A stretch of 64,000 nt of DNA from Christensenella sp. UBA2853 (GTDB lineage: Bacteria; Bacillota; Clostridia; Christensenellales; Aristaeellaceae), in NCBI GenBank assembly GCA_002350845.1, contig DEFL01000046.1, positions 1-64,000 on the forward strand, in the 5' to 3' direction. Made by a program: the position numbers and the translations under genes. Shown piece after piece: positions 29,111-37,771 of this stretch. Below the pieces are notes generated by a model that was not told the DNA's origin, ran no database searches, and was given only the letters and a program-made list of their open reading frames with translations. Every line of letters begins with the position of its first letter. Position 1 is the first letter of the stretch.

Positions 29111-29746
29111 ATGAGTCTGATATCCGATGCAAAAAATATACTGAACAAAGACCCTGCTGCCCGATCCCTGGTGGAGGTCATGCTGCTGTACCCGGGTTTC
29201 CGGATTCTGGTGAATCACCGCATGGCCAACTGGTGTTACCGTCATCGGCATTTCTTTCTCGCACGCTATATCAGTCAGCGGGGACGCAAAAAGACCGGAA
29301 TCGAGATTCATCCCGGGGCGACGATCGGCAGCAGCCTGTTCATTGACCACGGCATGGGGATTGTCATCGGTGAAACAGCAGAAATCGGCGACAACTGCAC
29401 CATCTATCACCAGGTCACCCTGGGTGGTACAGGCAAGGACACAGGCAAACGCCATCCCACGATCGGGAACAATGTACTGATCGGTGCCGGGGCTTCCGTT
29501 CTGGGGCCTGTGCTGATCGGGAACAATGTCCGCGTGGCAGCGGGCAGCGTGGTCCTGAATAATCTGCCCAATAACTGCACAGCGGCCGGGGTGCCTGCAC
29601 GTGTCGTGTCGATCAACGGAGACCGCATCCCGAGTGATGATCTGAACCAGAGGGATATTCCTGACCTCCTCGCAAAGAAATTCGCGGAAGTCGAAAACCG
29701 GATTGCTCAGCTTGAACAGACCAATCATACTGAACCGACTAAATGA
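29111..29746 (+). CDS. cysE: Serine O-acetyltransferase (short form)
   Basis: A 211-residue serine acetyltransferase making O-acetylserine for CysK. After a short helical N-terminus (LVEVMLLYPGFRILVNHRMA), residues ~70-170 are left-handed beta-helix hexapeptide repeats: GIEIHPGATIGSSLFIDHGM with catalytic Asp-His, GIVIGETAEIGDNCTIYHQV, TLGGTGKD. The N-terminal domain is shorter than in E. coli CysE, as is usual in Firmicutes. GGGGAGG lies upstream of the ATG at 29111; a TTG at 29093 is less likely. Forms an operon with cysK. Confidence 0.95.
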   Translation: MSLISDAKNILNKDPAARSLVEVMLLYPGFRILVNHRMANWCYRHRHFFLARYISQRGRKKTGIEIHPGATIGSSLFIDHGMGIVIGETAEIGDNCTIYHQVTLGGTGKDTGKRHPTIGNNVLIGAGASVLGPVLIGNNVRVAAGSVVLNNLPNNCTAAGVPARVVSINGDRIPSDDLNQRDIPDLLAKKFAEVENRIAQLEQTNHTEPTK

Positions 29747-29758
29747 TGAAGGACGGGC

Positions 29759-30622
29759 ATGCGCATGGGCCGAGAGCTGTCATCTGCTCAGCTGATTGAG
29801 CGCAGCATTCAGAAGAAATACCGCAAGGAACTGTGGACGCCGTTTATTCTGGCGATCAAGCGGTATCAGCTCATTGAGGAAGGCGATAAAATCGCAGTCT
29901 GCATCTCGGGCGGTAAAGATTCCATGCTGATGGCAAAACTCATGCAGATTCTCCAGAAGTTCAGTGATTTTCCTTTTGAACTGGAGTTTCTGGTGATGGA
30001 CCCGGGGTATGCGCCGGCCAACCGCCGGAAGATCGAGGAAAATGCGAAAAAGCTGCAGATCCCGATCCATATCTTTGAAACGGACATCTTTCAGGTGGCC
30101 AACGGAACGGAAAAGAATCCGTGCTATCTCTGCGCAAGGATGCGCAGAGGGCATCTCTACAGCAGGGCACGGGCGCTGGGCTGCAATAAGATTGCGCTGG
30201 GACATCACTTTAATGATGTCATTGAGACAACCGTCATGTCCATGTTTTACGGGGCTCAGCTGCAGGGGATGATGCCCAAGCTGCACAGCACCAATTTTGA
30301 AGGCATGGAGCTGATCCGTCCCCTGTACTGCATTCATGAGGACGATATCATTGCGTGGGCACGGTACAATCATCTGGAGTTTATCCAGTGTGCATGCCGC
30401 TTTACTGAACAGGCAGCATCAGCAGACCATGAGCATCTATCCAAGCGCAAGGCGGTCAAGGAAATGCTCAGAAAGATGCGGTCAGAGGATCCGGACATTG
30501 AGCAGCGGGTTTTCTCCAGTATTCATGCTGTGAACATCGACACATTTCCCGGCTGGAAAGCCGGCGGGCAGGAGCATTCGTTCCTTGAAACATACGATCA
30601 GAAAGCGGAAGCATCCGAATGA
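29759..30622 (+). CDS. TtcA-family tRNA 2-thiocytidine biosynthesis protein
   Basis: A 287-residue ATP-pyrophosphatase of the TtcA family, which uses an Fe-S cluster to thiolate cytidine 32 of tRNA in characterised members. The PP-loop is ISGGKDSM near residue 50. Cys pairs typical of TtcA are CYLCARMRRGHLYSRA and CACRFTE. The GHHFNDVIETT motif and PPK-type loop (MMPKLHS) also match. It starts 12 nt after cysE, so it may ride on the cysteine operon; cysteine is the sulfur source for this modification. A long stem-loop ends the transcript. The modified base is by homology. Confidence 0.9.
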   Translation: MRMGRELSSAQLIERSIQKKYRKELWTPFILAIKRYQLIEEGDKIAVCISGGKDSMLMAKLMQILQKFSDFPFELEFLVMDPGYAPANRRKIEENAKKLQIPIHIFETDIFQVANGTEKNPCYLCARMRRGHLYSRARALGCNKIALGHHFNDVIETTVMSMFYGAQLQGMMPKLHSTNFEGMELIRPLYCIHEDDIIAWARYNHLEFIQCACRFTEQAASADHEHLSKRKAVKEMLRKMRSEDPDIEQRVFSSIHAVNIDTFPGWKAGGQEHSFLETYDQKAEASE

Positions 30623-30625
30623 TGC

Positions 30626-30667
30626 GCAACAGAAAAGCGACCGGAAGAGCGGTCGCTTTTCTGTTGC
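30626..30667. terminator. Bidirectional terminator between convergent genes
   Basis: A perfect stem, GCAACAGAAAAGCGACCG (30626-30643) with CGGTCGCTTTTCTGTTGC (30650-30667). A- and T-tracts lie inside the arms, so either strand reads a GC core plus T-run. It separates the convergent ttcA-like and DEAD-box genes. Confidence 0.8.
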
Positions 30668-30690
30668 AATGCAGGGCGGCTGAGGAAAAA

Positions 30691-32037
30691 TCAGCGGCCT
30701 GTTTTTTTGTGGTTGATGCGCTGGACGGGCTTGTGCAGCCTGGGATGCCCGGCCTCTGTTTTTTGCGTCTGGCGAGGAGGCACCTGCTGCTTTCCTGCGC
30801 CGAATCTGCGGTTGGTGCGGGGAAGAACCACCTCACCGCGAAGGTTGACATCGGTCGGCCGTCTGGCAGGATGCGGCGCACGGGTTTTCGGATCCGTAGG
30901 CGTCGTGATTTCCATGGGCCAGTCAGATTCTCTGACGGGAAGACGGAACCCAATGAGCTTTTCAACCTGGCCGAGCTGCTTGTACTCGTCAATGCAGCAG
31001 AAGGAAATTGCAGTTCCTCCGCGTCCTGCACGTCCGGTGCGGCCGATTCGATGAATATAGGCTTCAGGCTCCATGGGAAGATCATAGTTGATGACGTGAG
31101 AGAGACCTTCAATATCCAGGCCGCGGGCGGCAATATCGGTCGCCACCAGAACGCGGCAGTCTCCGGACTTGAACTTTGCCAGCGCACTTGTTCTTGCACC
31201 CTGGGATTTGTCACCGTGAATGGCCACCGCGTCAAGCCCGGCTTTTTTCAGATCACGGACAATGCGGTCGCATCCGTACTTTGTACGGGAGAAGACGAGG
31301 GCGTTGGTGACATCGTCCTGCTTGAGAATGGAGGCCAGCAGATGCTTTTTGTTGGCTTTATCGACATAATACATGTACTGTTCGATGGCCTTTACGGGGG
31401 AAGAGACGGGATCCACTTTCACTTCCCGGGGATCATTCAGCAGATCCATGGCCAGTTGTTCCACCTCAGGGGGCATGGTGGCCGAAAAAAGGAGCGTCTG
31501 ATGGACGGCGGGCAGCTGACGGGCGACGCGGCGGACATCATGGATAAAGCCCATGTCCAGCATGCGGTCTGCTTCATCCAGGACAAAAATGCCGACCTGG
31601 TCAAGCGTGACAATGCCCTGGCTCATGAGGTCCAGAAGCCGGCCAGGGCAGGCGACGAGCACATCGCAGCCGCGGTGCAGTGCATCCACCTGGGCCTGCT
31701 GTCCGACACCGCCGTATACGACGCAGGAACGGACAGGGAGGGAACGGCCGTAGAGGACAAAACAGTCATAAATCTGCTGGGCCAGCTCACGGGTCGGTGT
31801 CAGGATCAGGGCATGGATGCCTGAATCTTTTTGAGCTGGCTTTCTGGAAAGAAGCTGGAGTATGGGCAGTGCAAAGGCAGCCGTTTTTCCGGTGCCGGTC
31901 TGGGCACACCCGAGGACATCGCATCCTTCGAGAACAAGCGGAATGGTGGCTTCCTGGATCGGGGTAGGGGTAGAGTATCCTGCGTTCTTCACATTGGAAA
32001 GCAGGGTGGGGATGAGCCCCAGATGTTGAAATGGCAT
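30691..32037 (-). CDS. DEAD-box ATP-dependent RNA helicase (RhlE/CshA-like)
   Basis: A 448-residue DEAD-box RNA helicase, probably in RNA folding or decay. Motifs in order: Q-motif GYSTPTPIQ, Walker A AQTGTGKT, PTRELAQ, DEAD in LDEADRMLDMGF, SAT in FSATMPPEVEQL, then the C-terminal helicase half with VFSRTKYG, TDIAARGLDI and HRIGRTGRAG. After about residue 380 a basic, Pro/Arg/Gln-rich tail (HPARRPTD..., ending INHKKTGR) provides RNA binding, as in CshA/RhlE proteins. Length is normal. No neighbour on its strand; convergent with ttcA. Confidence 0.95.
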   Translation of the reverse strand: MPFQHLGLIPTLLSNVKNAGYSTPTPIQEATIPLVLEGCDVLGCAQTGTGKTAAFALPILQLLSRKPAQKDSGIHALILTPTRELAQQIYDCFVLYGRSLPVRSCVVYGGVGQQAQVDALHRGCDVLVACPGRLLDLMSQGIVTLDQVGIFVLDEADRMLDMGFIHDVRRVARQLPAVHQTLLFSATMPPEVEQLAMDLLNDPREVKVDPVSSPVKAIEQYMYYVDKANKKHLLASILKQDDVTNALVFSRTKYGCDRIVRDLKKAGLDAVAIHGDKSQGARTSALAKFKSGDCRVLVATDIAARGLDIEGLSHVINYDLPMEPEAYIHRIGRTGRAGRGGTAISFCCIDEYKQLGQVEKLIGFRLPVRESDWPMEITTPTDPKTRAPHPARRPTDVNLRGEVVLPRTNRRFGAGKQQVPPRQTQKTEAGHPRLHKPVQRINHKKTGR

Positions 32038-32201
32038 ACAGTCATCCTATCTTTTTCGTGTTGATCTCATCGTTTGCTTTGTGCACCTGCGTGCACGGTC
32101 AGAGATGCTAACATAAAGTCGGACACTTTGCAAACGGATCAGAAAAAAGATGAGACAAGAGACAGAAAACATAGATTCTGAAAAAAACAGAAAACAGACT
32201 A

Positions 32202-32230
32202 TTGACGCATCAAATTTAATTTGATACAAT
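32202..32230 (+). promoter_or_regulatory. Sigma-A promoter of the gpx-ohrR-trx operon with embedded palindromic operator
   Basis: TTGACG (32202-32207) and TACAAT (32225-32230) are 17 bp apart. The spacer is almost entirely a perfect palindrome, ATCAAATT-T-AATTTGAT (32209-32225). Its size and AT-rich form resemble OhrR/MarR operators. A bound dimer would sit between the two promoter hexamers and block RNA polymerase. The ohrR gene lies 630 bp downstream in the same operon, suggesting autoregulated, peroxide-inducible expression. Confidence 0.75.
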
Positions 32231-32290
32231 CGAATTGTTCCAAATGGAAATGGAACCAAATGAATTGAAATAGAGAAGGCAGGGATTGAG

Positions 32291-32833
32291 ATGTCATTTT
32301 ATGATTACAGCGTAACCGACCGCGCAGGCAATGAAGTTTCCATGAAACAGTTTGAAGGCAAGGTAGTTCTTGTGGTCAACACTGCAACCGGATGCGGATT
32401 TACACCTCAGTACAAGGACCTCGAGAGCCTTTATGAAGCCCATCATGAGGCTGGTCTCGAAATTCTGGACATCCCCTGCAACCAGTTTGCGGGCCAGACT
32501 CCCGGCACCGATGATGAAATCCATGAGTTCTGCACGCTGAAGTACAACACCCAGTTCCCCCAGATGCACAAGAGCGATGTCAACGGGGAGAATGAACTTC
32601 CGCTGTACACCTTCCTTAAGAGCCAGAAGGGCTTCGAAGGATTTGGCTTTGGACCTGCGGCGCTGGCTATGTCCGCCATGCTCAAGAAGCTGGACAAGAA
32701 TTACAAGGAAAACCCGAACATCAAGTGGAACTTCACGAAGTTTGTTGTTGACCGCAGCGGAAATGTCGTGGCACGTTTTGAGCCGACTGCCAATATGAAG
32801 GACGTCGCCAAGTGTGTTGAGTCCCTTCTCTGA
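32291..32833 (+). CDS. Glutathione-peroxidase-family (thioredoxin-dependent) peroxidase
   Basis: A 180-residue GPx-family peroxidase. The peroxidatic Cys35 lies in VNTATGCGFTPQYKDLESLY, with a cysteine rather than selenocysteine. The catalytic Gln is in CNQFAGQTPG, and the Trp-Asn pair in KWNFTKFVVD. FCTLKYN supplies a possible resolving cysteine. Such bacterial enzymes usually take electrons from thioredoxin, and a thioredoxin gene ends this operon. Start ATG with AGGGA upstream. It opens the operon under an OhrR-type operator. The role is reduction of organic hydroperoxides; peroxide preference is inferred. Confidence 0.93.
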   Translation: MSFYDYSVTDRAGNEVSMKQFEGKVVLVVNTATGCGFTPQYKDLESLYEAHHEAGLEILDIPCNQFAGQTPGTDDEIHEFCTLKYNTQFPQMHKSDVNGENELPLYTFLKSQKGFEGFGFGPAALAMSAMLKKLDKNYKENPNIKWNFTKFVVDRSGNVVARFEPTANMKDVAKCVESLL

Positions 32834-32860
32834 TTAAGATAGAAAAGGAGCGGAAGGTTG

Positions 32861-33295
32861 ATGGATGAAGCGCTGAAACTGGAAAACCAGCTGTGCTTTC
32901 CGCTTTATGCCTGTGCCAGAAGGGTGATCGGCAGATACACACCCTATCTGAAACCTCTGAATCTGACGTATACGCAGTACATTGTGCTTCTGGTCCTGTG
33001 GGAGGAAAAAGAAGCGACGGTTCGTGAGCTGTGCCGGAAACTGTATCTGGACAGCGGGACGCTCACACCCCTTCTCAAGAAAATGGAATCCCAGGGCTAC
33101 GTGATCCGCAGAAGGAATGCGGATGATGAACGTGTCGTGACCGTCCGTCTGACCGATGCGGGTGAAGCGCTGAAAGAGCGGGCGAGGGAGATTCCCGGCA
33201 GGATCGCTGGATGCATAGAGCTCTCTGAGCAGGAAATCCTGTCGCTCTATGGAATATTGTATAAAGTTCTCGACCAGATTGGCGAAGAAGAGTAA
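32861..33295 (+). CDS. ohrR: OhrR-type MarR-family peroxide sensor/repressor
   Basis: A 144-residue MarR-family repressor matching OhrR. The signature LENQLCFPLYACARRV holds Cys12, equal by position to the peroxide-sensing Cys15 of Bacillus OhrR. LNLTYTQYIVLLVLWE is the family's conserved second segment. The winged helix covers about residues 45-110 (LCRKLYLDSGTLTPLLKKME, RNADDERVVTVRLTDAG). Oxidation of the Cys would release it from DNA. ATG at 32861 has AAGGAG and GGAAGG upstream. It lies between gpx and trx, 27 nt after gpx. The palindrome at 32209-32225 is the probable operator. Extra cysteines are present. Confidence 0.92.
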   Translation: MDEALKLENQLCFPLYACARRVIGRYTPYLKPLNLTYTQYIVLLVLWEEKEATVRELCRKLYLDSGTLTPLLKKMESQGYVIRRRNADDERVVTVRLTDAGEALKERAREIPGRIAGCIELSEQEILSLYGILYKVLDQIGEEE

Positions 33296-33310
33296 AAGGA
33301 GAAATAGCAT

Positions 33311-33622
33311 ATGACACCCATTACGATTACCAAAGATAATTTTGATCAGGAAGTTCTTCAGTCCGACAAGCCCGTGCTGCTCGATTTCTGGGCAGTGTGG
33401 TGCGGACCGTGCCGCATGATGAGCCCGATTATGGACGAAATCGCTGAGACGGTTGCTGATGTGAAGGTCGGCAAAGTGAATGTGGACGAAGAAGAGGAAC
33501 TCGCTGCCAAGTTCGGCATCATGAGCATCCCCACGATTCTTGCTTTCAAAGACGGCAAGCTCGTCAACCAGACCATCGGCGTTCAGCCCAAGGAAAGCAT
33601 TCTGAGCATGCTTGGCAAATAA
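33311..33622 (+). CDS. trxA: Thioredoxin
   Basis: A 103-residue thioredoxin with the redox motif WCGPC near residue 31 in LLDFWAVWCGPCRMMSPI. The cis-proline loop is SIPTILAFKDG. Length and motifs are normal. AAAGGAG lies before the ATG. It starts 15 nt after ohrR, so it would be induced with the peroxidase and can serve as its reductant. This arrangement favours a thioredoxin-dependent GPx over a glutathione-dependent one. A strong terminator follows. Confidence 0.95.
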   Translation: MTPITITKDNFDQEVLQSDKPVLLDFWAVWCGPCRMMSPIMDEIAETVADVKVGKVNVDEEEELAAKFGIMSIPTILAFKDGKLVNQTIGVQPKESILSMLGK

Positions 33623-33658
33623 TCCGGCAGCGGATGAGCGATCAGCGTACATACCAAG

Positions 33659-33694
33659 GCAGCGCAGGGACAGGATTCCTGCGCTGCTTTTTTT
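33659..33694 (+). terminator. Rho-independent terminator of the peroxide operon
   Basis: GCAGCGCAGG (33659-33668) pairs with CCTGCGCTGC (33678-33687), followed by seven T at 33688-33694. Confidence 0.85.
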
Positions 33695-33746
33695 CGCCCG
33701 GGAAGAAAGGGACGCTTTCATTCGTTTTGTGTTTGTCCGCTTTGCC

Positions 33747-33775
33747 TTGCAATGACAGGGGGGCTGTGATACAAT
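33747..33775 (+). promoter_or_regulatory. Sigma-A promoter of the CotH-DUF4956-VTC cassette
   Basis: TTGCAA (33747-33752) and TACAAT (33770-33775) are 17 bp apart, with a TGTGA extended region. The start site would be near 33782, leaving only ~16 nt to the first ATG (33798) but ~46 nt with a good Shine-Dalgarno site to a TTG at 33828. Confidence 0.55.
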
Positions 33776-33827
33776 CGCAGATGCCTGTGCGGAAAGAATG
33801 TATTCACAGGAGAAAGAAGGTGTCAGA

Positions 33828-36800
33828 TTGTCGCAGACAAGCCGTAACGGACGCAGGAGCGGTCAGCGTCGGAATCAACAGGAAAGAGAAGAACAGGTGA
33901 TTGCCAGAAAAAGAAAGCGCAGAAACCTGGTTTTCAGCGTGCTGGTTCTCGGGATTGCGCTGTTTCTCCTGGTTATGGTGACACCCAAAGAAGTTCAGAG
34001 ACGGGCTTCCTACTCGACGGGTACGGAGGATGGCCTTGTCGAAGAGCAGGGGAAAGCATCGAGTATTTATGAGGGACTTCTGATCAGTGAGCTGATGTCC
34101 TCCAACCATACAGCTGTGCCGGACGATCATGGCGCATATTCTGACTGGATTGAAGTCTGGAACAGTTCAGATCATGATATCCCCCTTGAAGGCGTCGGTC
34201 TTTCGGATGACGGGAATGCGATTCGTTTCCTTTTCCCGAATATTACCCTCAAGGCAGACGGCAGGATTATTGTTTTCTGTGACAAGACAAACCAGGTTGA
34301 CAATGGAAGAGCGCTGCATGCGAAATTCAAGCTGTCTTCCGTTGGTGAAACCATCTACCTCTTTGATCCGGACGCTTTTCAGCTTGATTCGGTTGCCTAC
34401 CGGATTATGAGCAGCGATATGTCATGGGCGCTTCTGGAAGATGGCCATTTCGAAGAAGTGAGCTATTTCAGCCCTGGATATCCCAACACAGAGGAAGGAC
34501 ACCTGGCCTATCGGACCGATACGATGGTCATTGAAGGCAGTCTGGTCATCAATGAAATCATGGCCAACGCCAAGAGCGGTCTGGCAGATGAAGACGGCGA
34601 GTATGTTGACTGGGTGGAACTGTATAATACGACCGACCAGACCATCAGCCTGGATAACTATGCCCTCAGCGACAATGAAGCAAAACCTCTGAAGTGGAGG
34701 TTCCCGCAGGGGGCGGTCGTTGCACCGCACAGCTATTATCTTGTGTTCTGCTCCAATAAGGACCGGCGCGATGATGTGACCAGGATTCCGCATGCCAATT
34801 TCGGCATTTCGGCAGAACATGATACCGTGGTTCTCTCTGACAGCAATGGTCATCTTGTGGATCGTGTGACGATTGATAATCTTCCGTCAGACTGTACGTT
34901 TGCAAAGGATGCCAATGGCACCTTCTCGGTCCATCAGTATGCCACGCCAGGACGCGCCAATGATGATATCGCCGGAGCGGATTATGATCTGCGCCAGCGC
35001 AATACATCGGGTGTGTTTGTCTCGGAAGTGATGGCGTCCAATGATTCAACGGTCATCTATCAGGATGGCCCCTATGTTGACTGGATCGAACTGTATAATG
35101 CGGGGAATACGGCCGTAGACCTTTCGGGCTACGGCCTCTCCGACAGTATTGACCGTCCGAGAAAATGGCAGTTTCCAGAGGGAACAAGCATTGGCCCGGG
35201 AGAGTACAAGATTATTCTGTGCGATGGGTCAACTGCGGTATACAATCCTTCCGTCATTCAGCATACCAATTACAGAATATCCCGCACGGACTGCGAGACG
35301 GTATGCCTGTCAGACCCCACAGGCCACGTGCTTGATAAGCTGATCCTGCCATTGGTGCCTACGAACATCTCCTATGGCAGAACACTTGGCATGAGCGGCT
35401 TTTTTTATTATGATGCTCCGACACCCGGTGCTGCCAACGGCTCAAACGGTTTTCTGGGCTATGCACCGACTCCATCCTTTTCTGTAGCGCCGGGCATGCA
35501 TTATGAAACGGTATCGCTGACGCTTTCCGTCGAGGACGGATATACCATTTACTACACAACCGATGGCTCGATTCCGACCGTCAACTCTACAGTCTACCGC
35601 GGGGAAACACTCGAGCTCATGTTTACTTCGGTGATCCGGGCCAGGGCGTTTTCGGACAATATCGCTTACAAACCGTCGGATATTGCGACGGGAAGCTATT
35701 TTATCAATGCGTATCACACACTGCCGATCGTTTCCGTTGTCACGGACCCGGATGAACTGTGGAATGAAAATACGGGCATGCTGGTCACCGGAAAAGACGT
35801 GGTGAAGGAACCTGGCAAGCTGCCCTTCAAAAACACGATTTACAGGCAGTTCGGGAAGATCGCGCGGCCGGTCCATGTCGAGTATTATCTGAAGGACGGC
35901 ACGGTCATGTTGTCCCAGGATGCAGAGTTCTCGCTGATGGGTGACTTCTCTCTGGATATGCCACAGAAGTCCATGAAATTCAGATCGAAATCTCTGTACG
36001 GCAGCAAATACTTCAATGCCAAGCTCTTTGATGACCGGGAGTTCACGCAGTACAAGTCATTCGTTCTGCGCAATTCCGGCAATGACTGCATGTGGACGCG
36101 TCTGCTCGACGGGTTTGAATCCCGCCTGCTGGATGCGTATGGCACACAGGTGATTCACCAGGCGTGGAATCCGGTCGTTGTGTATATCAACGGGGTTTAC
36201 TGGGGCCACATGAACATGCGAGAACGCGTGGACCGCTTCTTTGTGGCCCAGCATGAAGGCATGGACATGCGCGATGCCAGCCAGATGACCATCCTTGAGG
36301 CTTCAGGCACACTGAAATACGGCACTTCGCAGGGAAGGCGCGAATACAAGAACATGATCGCAAAGATCAAGGACAGCAATCCTGCGAAGAATCCGGATGA
36401 CCTGCAGTATATTCTTGACAATGTGGACGTGGATAACTATTTTGAATATATTGCGCTTGAAATGTTTGTGGGCAATTCGGATATTGGTAATACCCGGTTT
36501 TACAAAACCAATCAGGAGGGCAGCAAATGGAGATGGATCTGGTATGATGCCGATTACGGCCTGTTCAGTTCCAGCTTCAACAGCCCCAAGAGTTATACGA
36601 AGGCGAAGGGCATGGGTGAGAAACTGATCGACAACACCATCCTGCTCAAGCTCCTGACCGTCCCGGAATACAAAGCAAAATTCCTGACGAAGTTTGGCGA
36701 CATTTTCCAGACCTTTACGACAGAGTATATGCTGTCGGTGCTTCAGCCGCTCATTGAACAGATTACGCCGGAAATGCGGCTGCACTGGGCACGCTGGGGT

Positions 36801-37013
36801 GAACTGAATGACAAGTTTGTCATTTCTGAAGTTCCGACGACCGCAGACGGCGCATACAGGTACTGGGAAAAGAGAATTGCAAGACTTCAGAACACCCTCA
36901 AGAAACGCCCGAACCTTCTTTGGGGATATACCAAGGAAGCGTTCAAGCTGTCTGATGAGGAAATGGAACAGTACTTCGGAACACAGCCGCCCATGCCGGC
37001 CGATGCCGTGTAA
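33828..37013 (+). CDS. Membrane-anchored lamin-tail / CotH-kinase multidomain protein
   Basis: About 1061 residues. A basic N-terminus and a single membrane helix (LVFSVLVLGIALFLLVMV) anchor it with the body outside. Three lamin-tail-domain repeats follow, each opening with a similar motif: SELMSSNH...DWIEVWN, NEIMANAK...DWVELYN and SEVMASND...DWIELYN. Next is a chitobiase-C-terminal-like domain (DGYTIYYTTDGSIPTVNSTV). The C-terminal half is a CotH-type kinase domain (KSMKFRSKSLYG, VLRNSGNDC, WRWIWYDADYGLF). TTG at 33828 has AGAAGG 7 nt upstream; an ATG at 33798 has a poor site. It starts a three-gene unit with DUF4956 and VTC genes. The kinase target is unknown. Confidence 0.88.
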   Translation: MSQTSRNGRRSGQRRNQQEREEQVIARKRKRRNLVFSVLVLGIALFLLVMVTPKEVQRRASYSTGTEDGLVEEQGKASSIYEGLLISELMSSNHTAVPDDHGAYSDWIEVWNSSDHDIPLEGVGLSDDGNAIRFLFPNITLKADGRIIVFCDKTNQVDNGRALHAKFKLSSVGETIYLFDPDAFQLDSVAYRIMSSDMSWALLEDGHFEEVSYFSPGYPNTEEGHLAYRTDTMVIEGSLVINEIMANAKSGLADEDGEYVDWVELYNTTDQTISLDNYALSDNEAKPLKWRFPQGAVVAPHSYYLVFCSNKDRRDDVTRIPHANFGISAEHDTVVLSDSNGHLVDRVTIDNLPSDCTFAKDANGTFSVHQYATPGRANDDIAGADYDLRQRNTSGVFVSEVMASNDSTVIYQDGPYVDWIELYNAGNTAVDLSGYGLSDSIDRPRKWQFPEGTSIGPGEYKIILCDGSTAVYNPSVIQHTNYRISRTDCETVCLSDPTGHVLDKLILPLVPTNISYGRTLGMSGFFYYDAPTPGAANGSNGFLGYAPTPSFSVAPGMHYETVSLTLSVEDGYTIYYTTDGSIPTVNSTVYRGETLELMFTSVIRARAFSDNIAYKPSDIATGSYFINAYHTLPIVSVVTDPDELWNENTGMLVTGKDVVKEPGKLPFKNTIYRQFGKIARPVHVEYYLKDGTVMLSQDAEFSLMGDFSLDMPQKSMKFRSKSLYGSKYFNAKLFDDREFTQYKSFVLRNSGNDCMWTRLLDGFESRLLDAYGTQVIHQAWNPVVVYINGVYWGHMNMRERVDRFFVAQHEGMDMRDASQMTILEASGTLKYGTSQGRREYKNMIAKIKDSNPAKNPDDLQYILDNVDVDNYFEYIALEMFVGNSDIGNTRFYKTNQEGSKWRWIWYDADYGLFSSSFNSPKSYTKAKGMGEKLIDNTILLKLLTVPEYKAKFLTKFGDIFQTFTTEYMLSVLQPLIEQITPEMRLHWARWGELNDKFVISEVPTTADGAYRYWEKRIARLQNTLKKRPNLLWGYTKEAFKLSDEEMEQYFGTQPPMPADAV

Positions 37014-37049
37014 ACCATCAGGTCTTAATAGAATACAGGAGGAATCTAC

Positions 37050-37766
37050 ATGTTCATTTCCAGTGCCATGGCTGAAACCATCAGCATCAAGAATGTGCTG
37101 TCCGGCGATTCAAATCTTTCCCAGTATTTTGCACAGCAGTTTGCAGCGCTGACGCCTGCAAAGGTTGTGATTGCGCTGCTGATGGGTCTGGTGGTCGGTC
37201 TTCTGATTGCCTTCACCTACAAAAAGTGCTACCGCGGTGTCCTGTACAGCCCGAATTTCTCCCTGACGCTGATTATGCTGACTCTGATCACAACCCCTGT
37301 GGTTATGTGTATCAAGAGCGATATTTCTCTCTCCATGGGCATGGTCGGTGCTCTGTCCATTGTCCGCTTCCGTACTGCCATCAAGGAACCGCTGGATACG
37401 GCCTATATGTTCTGGGCTCTGACCATGGGTATCCTTCTCGGAGCAGAGCTGTATATCGTTGCCATCGCTGTTGCGCTGGGCATTGCAGTGATCCTCTTTG
37501 TGCTGACGTTTGTCAAATTCAAGGGTCCCGACAATTATCTGCTGGTGGTGCATTATGACGAAGCTGCCGAGCATGACATTGATACCCTGCTCAAGCAGAT
37601 GATCAAGCAGCGCCGTCTCCGCTCCAAGACGGTCACACGCACCGGCGCAGAAATGACCGTAGAGGTGCGTCTGGATAACAAGCATGACCTGGTTGCCCAT
37701 GTGCTGAACATTGAGGGCGTTTATGATGCCACGCTGGTCAGCTGCCAGACTGATGCAGGGATGTGA
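37050..37766 (+). CDS. DUF4956 membrane protein
   Basis: A 238-residue membrane protein of the DUF4956 family. Predicted helices lie at about residues 38-58, 75-95, 115-130 and 135-155. The family core is SMGMVGALSIVRFRTAIKEPLDTAYMFW. A soluble C-terminal domain of about 80 residues (NYLLVVHYDEAAEHDIDTLL and on) looks ferredoxin-like. AGGAGG precedes the ATG. The VTC gene starts at its stop codon. This order with CotH and VTC partners is recurrent in bacteria; the biochemical role is unknown, though a link to inorganic polyphosphate is inferred from the neighbour. Confidence 0.9.
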   Translation: MFISSAMAETISIKNVLSGDSNLSQYFAQQFAALTPAKVVIALLMGLVVGLLIAFTYKKCYRGVLYSPNFSLTLIMLTLITTPVVMCIKSDISLSMGMVGALSIVRFRTAIKEPLDTAYMFWALTMGILLGAELYIVAIAVALGIAVILFVLTFVKFKGPDNYLLVVHYDEAAEHDIDTLLKQMIKQRRLRSKTVTRTGAEMTVEVRLDNKHDLVAHVLNIEGVYDATLVSCQTDAGM

Positions 37767-37771
37767 CAGAG

